Origin: an uncultured Hyphomonas sp.
Lineage (GTDB): Bacteria; Pseudomonadota; Alphaproteobacteria; Caulobacterales; Hyphomonadaceae
Length of the DNA: 64,000 nucleotides
Assembly: GCF_963678195.1 (NCBI RefSeq)
Contig: NZ_OY782759.1
Span: 2,294,001-2,358,000, forward strand
Reading direction: 5' to 3'
Shown here: in pieces, positions 36,293-45,302 of the stretch
Layout of the letters: each line of letters starts with the position of its first letter
Position numbering within the stretch: position 1 is the first letter of the stretch
Position numbers and translations under genes: made by a program
The notes under the pieces: generated by a model
The model's input: only the letters and a program-made list of their open reading frames with translations
Told to the model about the DNA's origin: nothing
The model's database searches: none

Positions 36293-37330
36293 TTATCCCT
36301 TGTACAGATGGTTCCTGCCGTCCCGGCCTCGCAGCGCCTGGCCTTCCGGCGTGTCCACCACATCCGATGGCGCCGCATTCGCCTTGGATACCCCGCCCGG
36401 GATATCGATCACATAGTGCGGCAGGGCGAGCCCGGAGACACGGTCTCTTAAAGCAGAGTATAACGCCTGCCCCTCCTCCACACTGACGCGGAAATGCCCG
36501 GTGCCGGGCGCCATATCCGGATGGTGGAGGTAATACGGACGTATACGCGCCGCGACGAGCGCCTGCATCAACTCAGCCAGCGTCTCCACATCATCATTCA
36601 CGCCGCGCAACAGCACGGACTGGGACACCAACGGGAAACCTGCATCGGCAAGGCGCGCAGCAGCGGCTTTCGTCTCCGGCGCCAGTTCTTTCACATGATT
36701 GATGTGGATGGAGACATAGACGGCCTTGCCGTCCGCTTTCAGCGCTTCGGCGAATTCCGGCGTAATCCGGTCAGGGTCCGCGACCGGCATCCGCGTGTGC
36801 CAGCGGATCACCTCAACATGAGGAATGTCGGCGATCGCTTGCGTCAGTGCCTTCGCCCGCGCCGGGGACAGCATGAACGGGTCACCGCCCGTCAGGATCA
36901 CTTCCCGCACGCCGGGCTGCGCCCGAACATAATCCAGCGCCGCGTCCAGTTCCGCTGGAGACAATGTCTCGCCGATCCCCGGCCCCACCATTTCCCGCCG
37001 GAAGCAGAACCGGCAATAGACGGGACAAACGGCGACCGGCTTCAGCAGCACGCGGTCCGGATAACGGTGAACAATGCCGGGCACAGGCGTGTGCGCCTCA
37101 TCCCCGATGGGATCGTTCAACTCTTCCGGTGTCCGGACCATCTCATCCGGTTGCGGGACGAACATGCGCGCGATCGGGTCATCAGGGTCCGCCCGGTCGA
37201 TCCGGCCGGTCAGAAAGGGCGTGATCGCGATGGCGTAATGGTTTGCGACCGGCGCCAGCGCCTCCGCTTCGCCAGCCGAGACCAGTCCGGCAGCCTGAAG
37301 CGCCTGAGGTGTGGTGAGCGGCCGGCTCAT
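36293..37330 (-). CDS. epmB: EF-P lysine 2,3-aminomutase-like radical SAM enzyme (EpmB)
   Basis: About 345 residues from ATG 37330, which overlaps the epmA stop as ATGA; the ORF up to 37348 is not needed. The radical SAM cluster motif is Cys102-x3-Cys106-x2-Cys109 (VCPVYCRFCF). The PLP lysine is expected in the late PGGVSK segment. KamA/EpmB enzymes convert lysine into (R)-beta-lysine for attachment to elongation factor P. The genomic company of EpmA and EF-P makes EpmB the best name rather than a catabolic lysine aminomutase. It is the downstream gene of the epmA-epmB pair. Confidence 0.92.
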   Translation of the reverse strand: MSRPLTTPQALQAAGLVSAGEAEALAPVANHYAIAITPFLTGRIDRADPDDPIARMFVPQPDEMVRTPEELNDPIGDEAHTPVPGIVHRYPDRVLLKPVAVCPVYCRFCFRREMVGPGIGETLSPAELDAALDYVRAQPGVREVILTGGDPFMLSPARAKALTQAIADIPHVEVIRWHTRMPVADPDRITPEFAEALKADGKAVYVSIHINHVKELAPETKAAAARLADAGFPLVSQSVLLRGVNDDVETLAELMQALVAARIRPYYLHHPDMAPGTGHFRVSVEEGQALYSALRDRVSGLALPHYVIDIPGGVSKANAAPSDVVDTPEGQALRGRDGRNHLYKG

Positions 37331-38352
37331 GTTTCCACCGGCGTCCACTGGACATCCTGGATCGAGCGCGCCCCGGAGGCGAGCATCACAAGCCGGTCGA
37401 ACCCAAGCGCCACGCCGCTCGCATCCGGCATGTGGCCAAGCGCTTCGAGGAAATCCTCGTCGATCGGGTAGCGCTCGCCATAGATCTCCTGCTTGAGGGC
37501 CATATCGGCCTCAAAGCGAGCGCGCTGTTCGGCAGCGTCGGTCAGTTCATGGAACCCGTTGGCGAGTTCCACACCGCAGGCATAGAGCTCGAACCGTTCG
37601 GCAAAGCGAGGATCGTCCGGACAGGCGCGGGCGAGCGCCGCCTCACAGACGGGATAGCGGTGGAGCACGGTCAGGCGGTCATCTCCGAGGGCCGGCTCAA
37701 TCAGCGTGACAAGAACGGCGGAGAAAATATCCGACCAGGAGGCGTCTTCCGGTACGCCCACACCGGCGTCGCGGGCGGCATCCAGAAATCCGTCCCGGTC
37801 ATCCACTAGTCCGTTTAAGTCCGTTTTAGCATGCCTGTGGAACGCCTCAGTCAGCGTCAGATACTCCGGAGTGAGGCCCGGATCACAGGTTCGCCCCTTC
37901 CAGGAAAGCGCTGTTGCGCCCGTGGCATTCAGGGCGGCCTGGCAAAGGTCCACAGCGTCCTGCATCACCACGGCGAGGTCCGCGCCAGTGCGGTACCATT
38001 CCACCATGGTGAACTCGGGCGAATGCAGCAGGCCCTGCTCGCGATTCCGAAAGACCCTTGAAAAGTCAACGATTTTCTCTTCGCCAGCCGCCAAAAGCTT
38101 CTTGCACGAGAACTCCGGCGACGTGTGCAGGTACAGCGGGCTGACCTGCCCGTCATCCGTCCTGAATTGCGTTTCGAAAGCATGGAGATGGGTCTCGTTC
38201 CCCGGCGAGACCTGAAGCGCCGCACATTCGACCTCCAGAAAGCCCTCCCGGGCGAACCAGTCCGACAACGCCCGGCGCACCTGCCCCCGTTTCAACAGGA
38301 ACGGGCGCCGGTCCATGTGCCGCGCCGGATGCCACCATTTCCTGTCAGTCAT
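37327..38352 (-). CDS. epmA: EF-P lysine lysyltransferase (EpmA/GenX)
   Basis: A 341-residue class II lysyl-tRNA synthetase paralogue without the anticodon-binding domain. Motifs of the core are FLEVECAALQVSPGNETHL, the HTSPEFSCKKLL segment, EFTMVEWYR (motif 2) and GVALGFDRLVMLASG (motif 3). Length matches EpmA (about 325) rather than lysyl-tRNA synthetase (about 500). It ligates beta-lysine to a conserved lysine of EF-P. It is divergent from efp and coupled to epmB by ATGA. Confidence 0.95.
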   Translation of the reverse strand: MTDRKWWHPARHMDRRPFLLKRGQVRRALSDWFAREGFLEVECAALQVSPGNETHLHAFETQFRTDDGQVSPLYLHTSPEFSCKKLLAAGEEKIVDFSRVFRNREQGLLHSPEFTMVEWYRTGADLAVVMQDAVDLCQAALNATGATALSWKGRTCDPGLTPEYLTLTEAFHRHAKTDLNGLVDDRDGFLDAARDAGVGVPEDASWSDIFSAVLVTLIEPALGDDRLTVLHRYPVCEAALARACPDDPRFAERFELYACGVELANGFHELTDAAEQRARFEADMALKQEIYGERYPIDEDFLEALGHMPDASGVALGFDRLVMLASGARSIQDVQWTPVET

Positions 38353-38440
38353 CTGTCCTGCCCAATGTCCGGAAACGTGGAAATATGTGAACCGACGCTT
38401 GGCGAAACACGCAAGTGCCGGTATTGCGAACCCCGATCAG

Positions 38441-38459
38441 GCGCTCCGGAGCGGAGCGC
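38441..38459. repeat. inverted repeat in the efp leader region
   Basis: GCGCTCCG (38441-38448) pairs with CGGAGCGC (38452-38459) across a 3-base loop. It lies 43 bases before the efp start, between the divergent epmA and efp genes, and could be a weak regulatory site or leader hairpin. Its function is unknown. Confidence 0.35.
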
Positions 38460-38501
38460 TCTATAGCACCGGAGCCAGTCCGGGCAATTCGGGAACACAT
38501 C

Positions 38502-39074
38502 ATGGCCGTCGAAATCGCAGCAAACATCCGCCGGGGCAATATCATCGAGTACACCGACGGTCAGCTCTATTCCGTCCTCAAGGCTGAATCCTTCCGTCCC
38601 GGCAAGGGCACGCCAACCACCACGATTGAAATGCGCCGCATCTCGGATGGCATCAAGATCGTCAATACCTACAAGACGACCGACAAGCTGGAAAAGGCCT
38701 TCGTCGAAGACATCGGCTACACCTACCTTTACCAGGACGGTGACAATTACGTGTTCATGCACCCGGAAACGTTTGAACAGGTCCACGTGGCCGGCACGAT
38801 GCTGGGCGACAATGCCGCTTACCTTCAGGAAAACATGGAAGTGAACCTGCAGATCTTCAATGACGTTCCTGTCTCAGCCACGCTGCCAGCACGTATCACC
38901 GCAACAATTTCCGAAACCGAACCGGTCGTGAAGGGCCAGACGGCCTCCAGCAGCTACAAGCCGGCCATCCTCGACAATGGCGTGCGCGTCATGGTGCCGC
39001 CGCACATCGATGCTGGCACCCGCATCGTCGTGAACACCGAAGACAACACCTATCTGGAACGCGCGAAAGACTGA
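38502..39074 (+). CDS. efp: elongation factor P
   Basis: 190 residues from ATG 38502 (the reading frame is open upstream, but this ATG begins the standard protein). It has the three-domain layout: KOW-like domain I, then the OB-like domains II and III, ending [15 protein letters not shown]. The modifiable lysine is Lys35 in FRPGKGTP, and the presence of epmA and epmB next to the gene supports its beta-lysylation. EF-P rescues ribosomes stalled at polyproline stretches; several proteins in this window (the lipoprotein at 28002 and TonB) contain such stretches. Confidence 0.97.
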   Translation: MAVEIAANIRRGNIIEYTDGQLYSVLKAESFRPGKGTPTTTIEMRRISDGIKIVNTYKTTDKLEKAFVEDIGYTYLYQDGDNYVFMHPETFEQVHVAGTMLGDNAAYLQENMEVNLQIFNDVPVSATLPARITATISETEPVVKGQTASSSYKPAILDNGVRVMVPPHIDAGTRIVVNTEDNTYLERAKD

Positions 39075-39096
39075 GGCGCTTCAGACTGCGAACAGC

Positions 39097-39125
39097 AAAA
39101 TGCCGGCCCAGAGGCCGGCATTTTT
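39097..39125 (+). terminator. rho-independent terminator of efp
   Basis: AAAA-TGCCGGCC, loop CAGA, GGCCGGCA-TTTTT. A perfect 8-base stem (39101-39108 with 39113-39120) plus A/T tails gives a bidirectional-looking terminator 22 bases after the efp stop. Confidence 0.9.
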
Positions 39126-39368
39126 CTTATGGAGCTTATCCACGATTGCACCGGCGGATCGGGTCTGCTCCGTCCCGATTGGCGGAGACATTGCGGATAT
39201 ATTAGCCCGGCCGGACAGGAGGCGCCGGACTGTGCCCCTGCACAATGTCCGGGTGATCCCGCCAAGCCGCGACTTTCACTGAAAGCTAGCCGCTTTCTGC
39301 TCGTTCCAGTGGCAGGTGTGTGTGCCCGCGCACGCCAGAGCCAAGTGCGACATTTCGAAACGGATTTT

Positions 39369-39422
39369 GCGAATAATTCTCATTTACAGATTTGTCATGG
39401 GCCGATAATGCGAATGAGTTGC
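39369..39422. promoter_or_regulatory. two candidate Fur-type sites upstream of TBDR
   Basis: GCGAATAATTCTCATTTAC (39369-39387) and GATAATGCGAATGAGTTGC (39404-39422) each match about 12-13 of 19 bases of the Fur consensus. They lie 52 and 17 bases before the TBDR ATG. Individually weak; the strong site at 44995-45013 near the matching tonB genes makes them credible. The rest of the 364-base space holds only the efp terminator. Confidence 0.45.
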
Positions 39423-39438
39423 AAAATCGGAGACGGGT

Positions 39439-41955
39439 ATGAGACTGAAAACACAAACCGCCATCGGCATTGCCCTCCTGTTCGGAGCGCTCCCTGCCAT
39501 CGCCCAGGAAACTGAAGCAGATACAACACAGGGCGAGGCCGTCGAACTGGAAGCCATCGACATCGAAGATACCCGCGCGCCCCAGCCGGCCTATCGTGGC
39601 TTCATCGCCGAAGACAGCGGCCTCTCGATCATCGACAAGGAGTCCCTCAACGGCCTGGAAGATGGATCCGGTGATGCCCTCGATGCGCTGCGGCTGATGC
39701 CGAATGTCAATTTTGACGTGAACCATTCCAGCGCCGACCGGGACGATCTGCAGGACCTGCGCCCGGCCAACATATCGATCTCAGGTGGCCAGACCTACGA
39801 CAACGCCTTCCGCATCGACGGGGTCGGCGTGAACAGCGTGATGGACGTCACCAACGACAACCCGCAAAGTATCTTCGATGTCGCGGGCGCCTCGGCGCAA
39901 TCAATCTTCCTCGATCCCTCGTTGATCGGAAGTATCGAACTGAGAGATTCAAACATCTCAGCCCGCTATGGCGAATTTTCCGGCGGTGTCGTCGATGTCG
40001 GCATCCGCGACCCGGGCGATGAGTTCGGCGTGAGCCTGCGCTACGGCTATGAGAGCGATGAGTTGCTGGATTACATCACGGATGATGATGCGGACCTCAG
40101 CCAAGCTGACCCGCCGCCTGAATTCACCAAGTGGCGCCTGCATGGCACCATTGATGCACCGGTGAATGACCAGCTACGCTTTCTCTTCGGCTTTGGCCGC
40201 ACGGTGGCGGATGTGAAATACCCCGTCAACGCCAGCTATGGCGACAATTTCCGCGGCTTGCAATCAACCTCGGACAACTACCTCGTCAAAGGCATCTATG
40301 AATTTTCCGACACGCTACGCCTGACAAGCAGCCTGGTCTACAGCCCGTACGAGAGCGAGTCCGCAGCCGCTTCGGGCATCAACAATATCGTCACCAGTAA
40401 GGGTGGTGGCCTGACGTTCAAGACGGAACTCGATGGGCAGAACGGTGCGTTGGACTGGCTGGTCCGCGCTTCCTATGTCGACTCCGACTCCAGCCGCGAA
40501 GCCCCACCGGTTCAATACAATTGGAGCTCCGAAGCCCCGAGCATCAACTTCTGTTCCGGCAGAAACTGCACGACGGGAGGGATCGGTAATCTCGATCAGA
40601 CGCAGAAGGACTACACCCTGGAAGGCCAAGCCAGCCACCCGCTGTTCGGCGGGACATTCGACTTCGGCGGACAGGTTTCCTATATTGATGCCCACAAGGG
40701 CCGCGAACAGGACCTGCATTTGTATTCGCGCGGCGTCTATGATCCAAACACGGTCTGCGCTGATCCGACAGATGTGTCCTGCATCGACGGCGAGATCGCC
40801 GCGATTCAGTACAATCTGAATCCCGCCTTCTCTTCCGACGCAGAGATCCTCCAGGGTGCAGTCTGGGCGGAGCAGGCAAACAGCTTCGGACCGGTGGACG
40901 TCCGCGCGGGCCTGCGTGTGTCGGCTGACGACTATCTAAAAAACACCAACATCGCACCACGCCTCAGCGCCGTCTGGAACATCCGCGATGATGTGCAGCT
41001 TACGGTTGGCGCCAACCGCTACTACACGCGGAACCTGCTCGCCTATGCCATCAGCGAAGACGAACCGGATATGTACCTCTATCGACGGACAGGCACGGAA
41101 GACGGCACGGATCTGGTCTTCAGCCCGGAAGATTGGCGCCTTTACCGCTGGAGTATTCTGACCAGCTATTATGATGCAGAACTCGACACGCCCTATTCCG
41201 ACGAGGCGACGCTTGCGCTGACCTTCCCGGCCTTCAGGAAGCTGAACGGCATCGGACGGCTGAAGGCGGTCCAGCGCTGGCACCGTGACCAGATCCTCGC
41301 CCGGCCCACAGAGACCGTGAACCAGCTTGATGATGATGGCGTGCCCTACACACGGCGCGTCCGCTACCCGTCCAATGCAGGCAAGACTGATTATGTCGGT
41401 CTCTCAGCGGAATGGGCCGGCACCTGGCGGAACACATCTATCACGCTGAACGCCGCCTGGTCTGAGACCTACAATAATGCTGACGATGAAGGGCTGTTCT
41501 TCGATGTGCACGATCCGGAAGATCTTCTGGAGGAGCTCATCTACTACAAGGGCCAGGTGATAACAAAGTCCCAGCTTCAGGACGAAGCGTACCGCGAGAA
41601 TTTTGCGACCCCCTTCACCGCAAACGCCGCGTTCCGCTCAACCTGGCTCGACAAGGCGCTCGACACGACGCTCTGGCTGTATTGGAAGGGTGAGTATGAG
41701 ACGATCGACGACACCAGAGAAAACATAGACGTCGATGGCCTGCTCTACGACTTCTACGATACTGTAACCCGGGATGCCTCCCTGCGTGTGGATCTCAATG
41801 CAACTTACACTATCCCGGAATTCAGCCGTGGGCGGGTACAACTGGAAGCACGCGTGTCGAACCTGTTCAACAACCTGCCGTATGCAGATGTAACAGATAG
41901 AGACCCCTACCAGCTCGGCCGCGCCGTCTGGCTGGGCATCAATTACGTCTATTAA
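39439..41955 (+). CDS. TonB-dependent receptor, probably iron-regulated
   Basis: An 838-residue receptor with signal peptide MRLKTQTAIGIALLFGALPAIAQ. The plug has a TonB-box-like region (VELEAIDIEDTRAPQPAYRG) and SARYGEFSGGVVDVGIRD; the barrel ends WLGINYVY. It faces tonB-exbD-exbB on the other strand and shares a terminator region with them. Two candidate Fur sites are upstream, so ferric siderophore or heme-like ligands are likely, but no ligand-specific motif is visible. Confidence 0.9.
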   Translation: MRLKTQTAIGIALLFGALPAIAQETEADTTQGEAVELEAIDIEDTRAPQPAYRGFIAEDSGLSIIDKESLNGLEDGSGDALDALRLMPNVNFDVNHSSADRDDLQDLRPANISISGGQTYDNAFRIDGVGVNSVMDVTNDNPQSIFDVAGASAQSIFLDPSLIGSIELRDSNISARYGEFSGGVVDVGIRDPGDEFGVSLRYGYESDELLDYITDDDADLSQADPPPEFTKWRLHGTIDAPVNDQLRFLFGFGRTVADVKYPVNASYGDNFRGLQSTSDNYLVKGIYEFSDTLRLTSSLVYSPYESESAAASGINNIVTSKGGGLTFKTELDGQNGALDWLVRASYVDSDSSREAPPVQYNWSSEAPSINFCSGRNCTTGGIGNLDQTQKDYTLEGQASHPLFGGTFDFGGQVSYIDAHKGREQDLHLYSRGVYDPNTVCADPTDVSCIDGEIAAIQYNLNPAFSSDAEILQGAVWAEQANSFGPVDVRAGLRVSADDYLKNTNIAPRLSAVWNIRDDVQLTVGANRYYTRNLLAYAISEDEPDMYLYRRTGTEDGTDLVFSPEDWRLYRWSILTSYYDAELDTPYSDEATLALTFPAFRKLNGIGRLKAVQRWHRDQILARPTETVNQLDDDGVPYTRRVRYPSNAGKTDYVGLSAEWAGTWRNTSITLNAAWSETYNNADDEGLFFDVHDPEDLLEELIYYKGQVITKSQLQDEAYRENFATPFTANAAFRSTWLDKALDTTLWLYWKGEYETIDDTRENIDVDGLLYDFYDTVTRDASLRVDLNATYTIPEFSRGRVQLEARVSNLFNNLPYADVTDRDPYQLGRAVWLGINYVY

Positions 41956-41979
41956 AGGCCAGGCCCATCCGCCATGAAC

Positions 41980-42012
41980 CACCCGGCCAGCTGCAAACTG
42001 GCCGGGTGTTTT
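41980..42012 (+). terminator. rho-independent terminator of TBDR gene
   Basis: CACCCGGCCAG / CTGGCCGGGTG (41980-41990 and 41998-42008) with a 7-base loop and TTTT. It overlaps the tonB stop codon by one base, so convergent transcripts meet here. Confidence 0.85.
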
Positions 42013-42761
42013 CAATTGAGCGAGTATCTCATCTGGGTACGGTAGACACGCGTGGTCCAGTCTACCTCGGCAGGCGCCGCCGGATACGGCACGGCAGAGC
42101 GCAGCTGGCGTAGTGCCGCTTTATCAAGACGCCGGCTGCCGGATGAGTCCAGCATACGGCACTCGACAAGCTGGCCATCCCGGTCGATCACGAATTCGAC
42201 GCCGACATTCCCCTCCTCGCCGCGCATCCGAGCTGCCGCCGGGAATGTCTTGAACGTCGCCAGGTGTCCAAGCACGATGCCATCATAGCTGGTGACCAGC
42301 GCCTGATAACCGGCTTCCGCCGTATCGCCGTCCGTGTTGGTTTCCGGTTCCGTTGATGTACCTGTCGTGCCGGCATTCCCGGGCGCCGTTTCCGTCTGGC
42401 TCACGGCCTCCGCAGGTTCCGGCTCCGGATCGGTGATAACTTCATCTGGGGTGAGAACCGGCTCCGGCTCAACCACTGGGTCGGCCACGGGTTGTGGTTC
42501 AGGCTTCGAAACAGGCTTGGGTTTGGGGTGCGGCCTGGGTTGAGGCTTTGGCTCCGGTTTCGCCTCCGGCACCTCCAGAGGCTCCGTCTCAACCGGCTGC
42601 CCCGCGGAAGCGCCCCGTGACCCGAGCGCCACCCGGATCGATGCCTTTTCATCCGTCGCGGGCGCATCGCCGGTCAGGTAGACCAAAGCACCGCCCGCCC
42701 CGGCAAGATGCGCCAGGCCAGAGGCCACGACGAGAAAAAGAAAAGGCGAACTCCGGGTCAT
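42012..42761 (-). CDS. tonB: TonB energy-transducing protein
   Basis: 249 residues. An N-terminal membrane anchor (FLFLVVASGLAHLAGAGGALVYL) is followed by a long Pro/Glu/Lys-rich spacer (residues 55-150) and a C-terminal TonB domain (VGVEFVIDRDGQLVECRMLDSSGSRRLDKAAL, then VYRTQMRYSLN). It should carry proton-motive energy from ExbBD to outer-membrane receptors. It overlaps exbD by ATGA. Confidence 0.92.
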   Translation of the reverse strand: MTRSSPFLFLVVASGLAHLAGAGGALVYLTGDAPATDEKASIRVALGSRGASAGQPVETEPLEVPEAKPEPKPQPRPHPKPKPVSKPEPQPVADPVVEPEPVLTPDEVITDPEPEPAEAVSQTETAPGNAGTTGTSTEPETNTDGDTAEAGYQALVTSYDGIVLGHLATFKTFPAAARMRGEEGNVGVEFVIDRDGQLVECRMLDSSGSRRLDKAALRQLRSAVPYPAAPAEVDWTTRVYRTQMRYSLN

Positions 42762-43180
42762 TCGGCACGCTTCTCCGCCGAAATTTCCACCGCCTTGGCG
42801 CCAACCTCTGTTGCCAGATCCATTGCATCGATCAGGCGCTGTGAACTTGCCGCGCCATCAATCGCAATCACGAGCGGCTTGTCCTCGTTCTCCTTCAGGG
42901 ATTTCTTAAGTGCCGGACGAAGTGCTTCGACGCTCTGATAAATCTGACCGTCCAGTTTCCAGGTGCCGCCTTCTACTGTTGCCGGCTCAAGCAAGAGCGA
43001 CCTGTGTTCGACGGGCGCAGCGGATCCTGCCTGCGGCAGATCCACCGTGACGGCGAACTGGGCTGCATTTGCTGTCAGCAGCAGGAAAACGATCAGCATG
43101 AACACGACGTCGATCAGTGGCGTCAGGTTTGGCTGCGTGTTTTCCGCATCAGTCTCATCATTTGCCCCGGCATTGATCAT
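42758..43180 (-). CDS. exbD: biopolymer transport protein ExbD
   Basis: 140 residues from ATG 43180, which overlaps the exbB stop as ATGA; the reading frame continues upstream inside exbB but is not needed. One N-terminal helix contains the proton-carrying Asp (PLIDVVFMLIVFLLLTANA), followed by a periplasmic domain ending KAVEISAEKRAE. It completes the ExbB-ExbD motor with TonB. Confidence 0.93.
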   Translation of the reverse strand: MINAGANDETDAENTQPNLTPLIDVVFMLIVFLLLTANAAQFAVTVDLPQAGSAAPVEHRSLLLEPATVEGGTWKLDGQIYQSVEALRPALKKSLKENEDKPLVIAIDGAASSQRLIDAMDLATEVGAKAVEISAEKRAE

Positions 43181-43806
43181 GGCCGTGCGCCCCGCATGTC
43201 GGCTTCGAGCGAAAGCGTCGTCAGAAGCGCTGCGGCATCTGTCATACGGTACCGGATCCGGGACCGGAACCAGGCGTGGAAAACGAGGCAAGGCACCGCG
43301 ATCACGAGGCCGATCACCGTTGTGGTCATTGCCTGCCACAAGCCGCCGGCGACGATGCCGGGCTCGACCGGGCCCGTCGTACCCTCCAGGGCCTGAAAAG
43401 CGACCATCAAGCCGATGACCGTGCCAAGCAGCCCCAGCAAGGGGGCCAGCCCGGCAATGGTCGTCAAGGCAGTCAGACGGCGGGACAGCTCCTGCCCGGC
43501 AGCCTGCAGTTCGAGGCTCGCCGCTTCTTCCCGTAAAAGCTTGTCCGCATGCAGATTTTCTTTCAGGACCTTCGCCGCAGTCGCGTAAAAGGGCCGCTCC
43601 GACGCAACCGCCTCCAGAGCGGCCTCGGCGCCCTGCTCCACAACGATGCGGCGCACATTCATCTCCGACCGGCTGTCCAGTCCCTGGAGCCGCGCCAGGG
43701 CCAGCCCCCGGTCGGCGATCAGTGCCAGAGCGATGACCGAGCAGGCAAACAAAGGCACCAGCACAATGCCGGCGGGCTGCATCAGAACAGTCAGGAGGTC
43801 AGACAT
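43177..43806 (-). CDS. exbB: biopolymer transport protein ExbB (TolQ/MotA family)
   Basis: 209 residues with three membrane helices. The family core is GLAPLLGLLGTVIGLMVAFQAL and GLWQAMTTTVIGLVIAVPCLV. It forms the proton channel with ExbD. It starts ten bases downstream of the peroxidase gene, so the four genes 44958-42012 form one operon. Confidence 0.93.
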   Translation of the reverse strand: MSDLLTVLMQPAGIVLVPLFACSVIALALIADRGLALARLQGLDSRSEMNVRRIVVEQGAEAALEAVASERPFYATAAKVLKENLHADKLLREEAASLELQAAGQELSRRLTALTTIAGLAPLLGLLGTVIGLMVAFQALEGTTGPVEPGIVAGGLWQAMTTTVIGLVIAVPCLVFHAWFRSRIRYRMTDAAALLTTLSLEADMRGARP

Positions 43807-43815
43807 GGAGATGGA

Positions 43816-44958
43816 TCACAGAGTTTCGAGATAGGCCACAAGCGCGTCCCGCTCATCAGACGTCAGGTTCAGCTCCGGCAGCAACTCGCTGGTTTCAGGG
43901 AATAGAGGGTCATCCGCCATTTCGGGGCGCGGACCCGGCCGGGCACCGCCAGCATTGTAAAGGTTCACGATGCCCCTCAGGCTGGGGAACAGGCCATTAT
44001 GCATGTAGGGTCCGGTCCGACGGACGTGGCGCAAGCTCGGCGTCTTGAACTGGCCGACGGCTTCAGGCTCCTCCGTCAGGGCATACCGGCCGAGGTCTTC
44101 ATATGTCCGGCCATAATAGGACAGACCGATATTGTGGAACTTGTCATCGGTCAGGCGCGGCCCGGAATGGCAGGTCATGCAGCGCGCTTTGGTGCGGAAC
44201 AGGTGAAGGCCAAACAGTTCCTGGTCCGTGAACCGGTCACGGTCCCCCGCAAGAAACAGGTCAAATTTCGTGCGCCGGGTCAGGGTCCGCTCATAGGCCG
44301 CGAGCGCGTCTGCGATGTCAGTCATGGCAATCGTGTCCTGACCGGTCACCTCCCGGAACCGGGCCGGATAGTCCGGATCGGCATTCATGGTTTCGATGAG
44401 AGCTGCCTGCGTCTCGGCCATCTCGATCGGATTGGAGATCGGCATAAGCGCCTGGTGTTCCAGGCTCATCGCAGCGCCATCCCACATGAAAACGGTCTGG
44501 TCTGCCTTATCCAATAGAGTCGGGGCGTTGCGCCGCCCCTGCTGGCGGTCATGTCCAATGGAGGCGCGCACGCCATCGGTGAACGCCATATCCGGGTGAT
44601 GGCAGGAAGCGCAGGCGATCTGGCCGGACGCGCTCAGAATCGGATCGAAGAACAGGTCTTCGCCGAGCCGAGCCAACGGGTCATCCGCCACGGCCGGAAC
44701 CTGCGGGAGAGGCGCCATTTCTTCGAATGGCGTGTTGTCCGTTGTTTCAACCGCAGGCCAGGTGTCCACGGCCCCGGCATAGGCGTTGCGCAATGCGGCG
44801 CCTTCGGAACAGATCTGCGGACCACAACCCAGGTCGGCCTCATGCGCTGGCTCTGGAACGTCCGCGGCCTTGCACGCCGCCAGAAGACAGACTGCAGCCA
44901 GCCATCCGGCCCGGCGTATGACGGCCTGGCTCACCGAATTGATTCCCGTCGAAGACAT
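43816..44958 (-). CDS. di-heme cytochrome c peroxidase/MauG-family lipoprotein
   Basis: A 380-residue protein with lipobox LAAC (Cys29). It has two heme c sites, CASCH (116-120) and CMTCH (260-264), and the family segments RNAPTLLDKA and GPYMHNG. MauG-type enzymes oxidise a protein or peptide partner or reduce peroxide in the periplasm. It heads an operon with exbB, exbD and tonB, under a strong Fur box, so it may serve reductive release, oxidation of a metal-binding compound or defence against peroxide formed during iron uptake. The substrate is not visible in the sequence. Confidence 0.9.
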   Translation of the reverse strand: MSSTGINSVSQAVIRRAGWLAAVCLLAACKAADVPEPAHEADLGCGPQICSEGAALRNAYAGAVDTWPAVETTDNTPFEEMAPLPQVPAVADDPLARLGEDLFFDPILSASGQIACASCHHPDMAFTDGVRASIGHDRQQGRRNAPTLLDKADQTVFMWDGAAMSLEHQALMPISNPIEMAETQAALIETMNADPDYPARFREVTGQDTIAMTDIADALAAYERTLTRRTKFDLFLAGDRDRFTDQELFGLHLFRTKARCMTCHSGPRLTDDKFHNIGLSYYGRTYEDLGRYALTEEPEAVGQFKTPSLRHVRRTGPYMHNGLFPSLRGIVNLYNAGGARPGPRPEMADDPLFPETSELLPELNLTSDERDALVAYLETL

Positions 44959-44994
44959 ACCCGCAATTCTTTCTCTGGTTTAGATCAAACTATC

Positions 44995-45013
44995 AATAAT
45001 GATAATCATTCTC
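44995..45013. promoter_or_regulatory. Fur box
   Basis: AATAATGATAATCATTCTC matches 17 of 19 bases of GATAATGATAATCATTATC. It lies 37 bases upstream of the peroxidase start, so iron depletion should induce the peroxidase-exbB-exbD-tonB operon. The rest of the 344-base space to the DUF1330 gene shows nothing I can name. Confidence 0.85.
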
Positions 45014-45302
45014 ATATTTGATCCAGATGTCACCCGCAACAATCGTCGCAGGTCAGTTGCAGCTGAAACGCCCGTGCAGCGCAGGAAATTGCCGCAAGAC
45101 ATACCGCAACCGGCTGCCCCGGAAATTCAGGGGGAACAGCCAGCGATCCGCGTGGAATCGATGCTACGGCGAAAACTGATCCGGCCGATAGGTACCGTAT
45201 TTCAATCTTGGGAAACGCAGGGCGAAAAGAGGCTGGCCGATAACAATTGACGCGGCGCGTGCCAGTTTATTAAGCTCCCCGGACATAAAAGGAGACACGG
45301 CC

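Noticed and set aside
38415-38501. Upstream extension of efp
   Set aside because: The standard EF-P protein starts at ATG 38502; the extra 29 residues match nothing and cross the inverted repeat.
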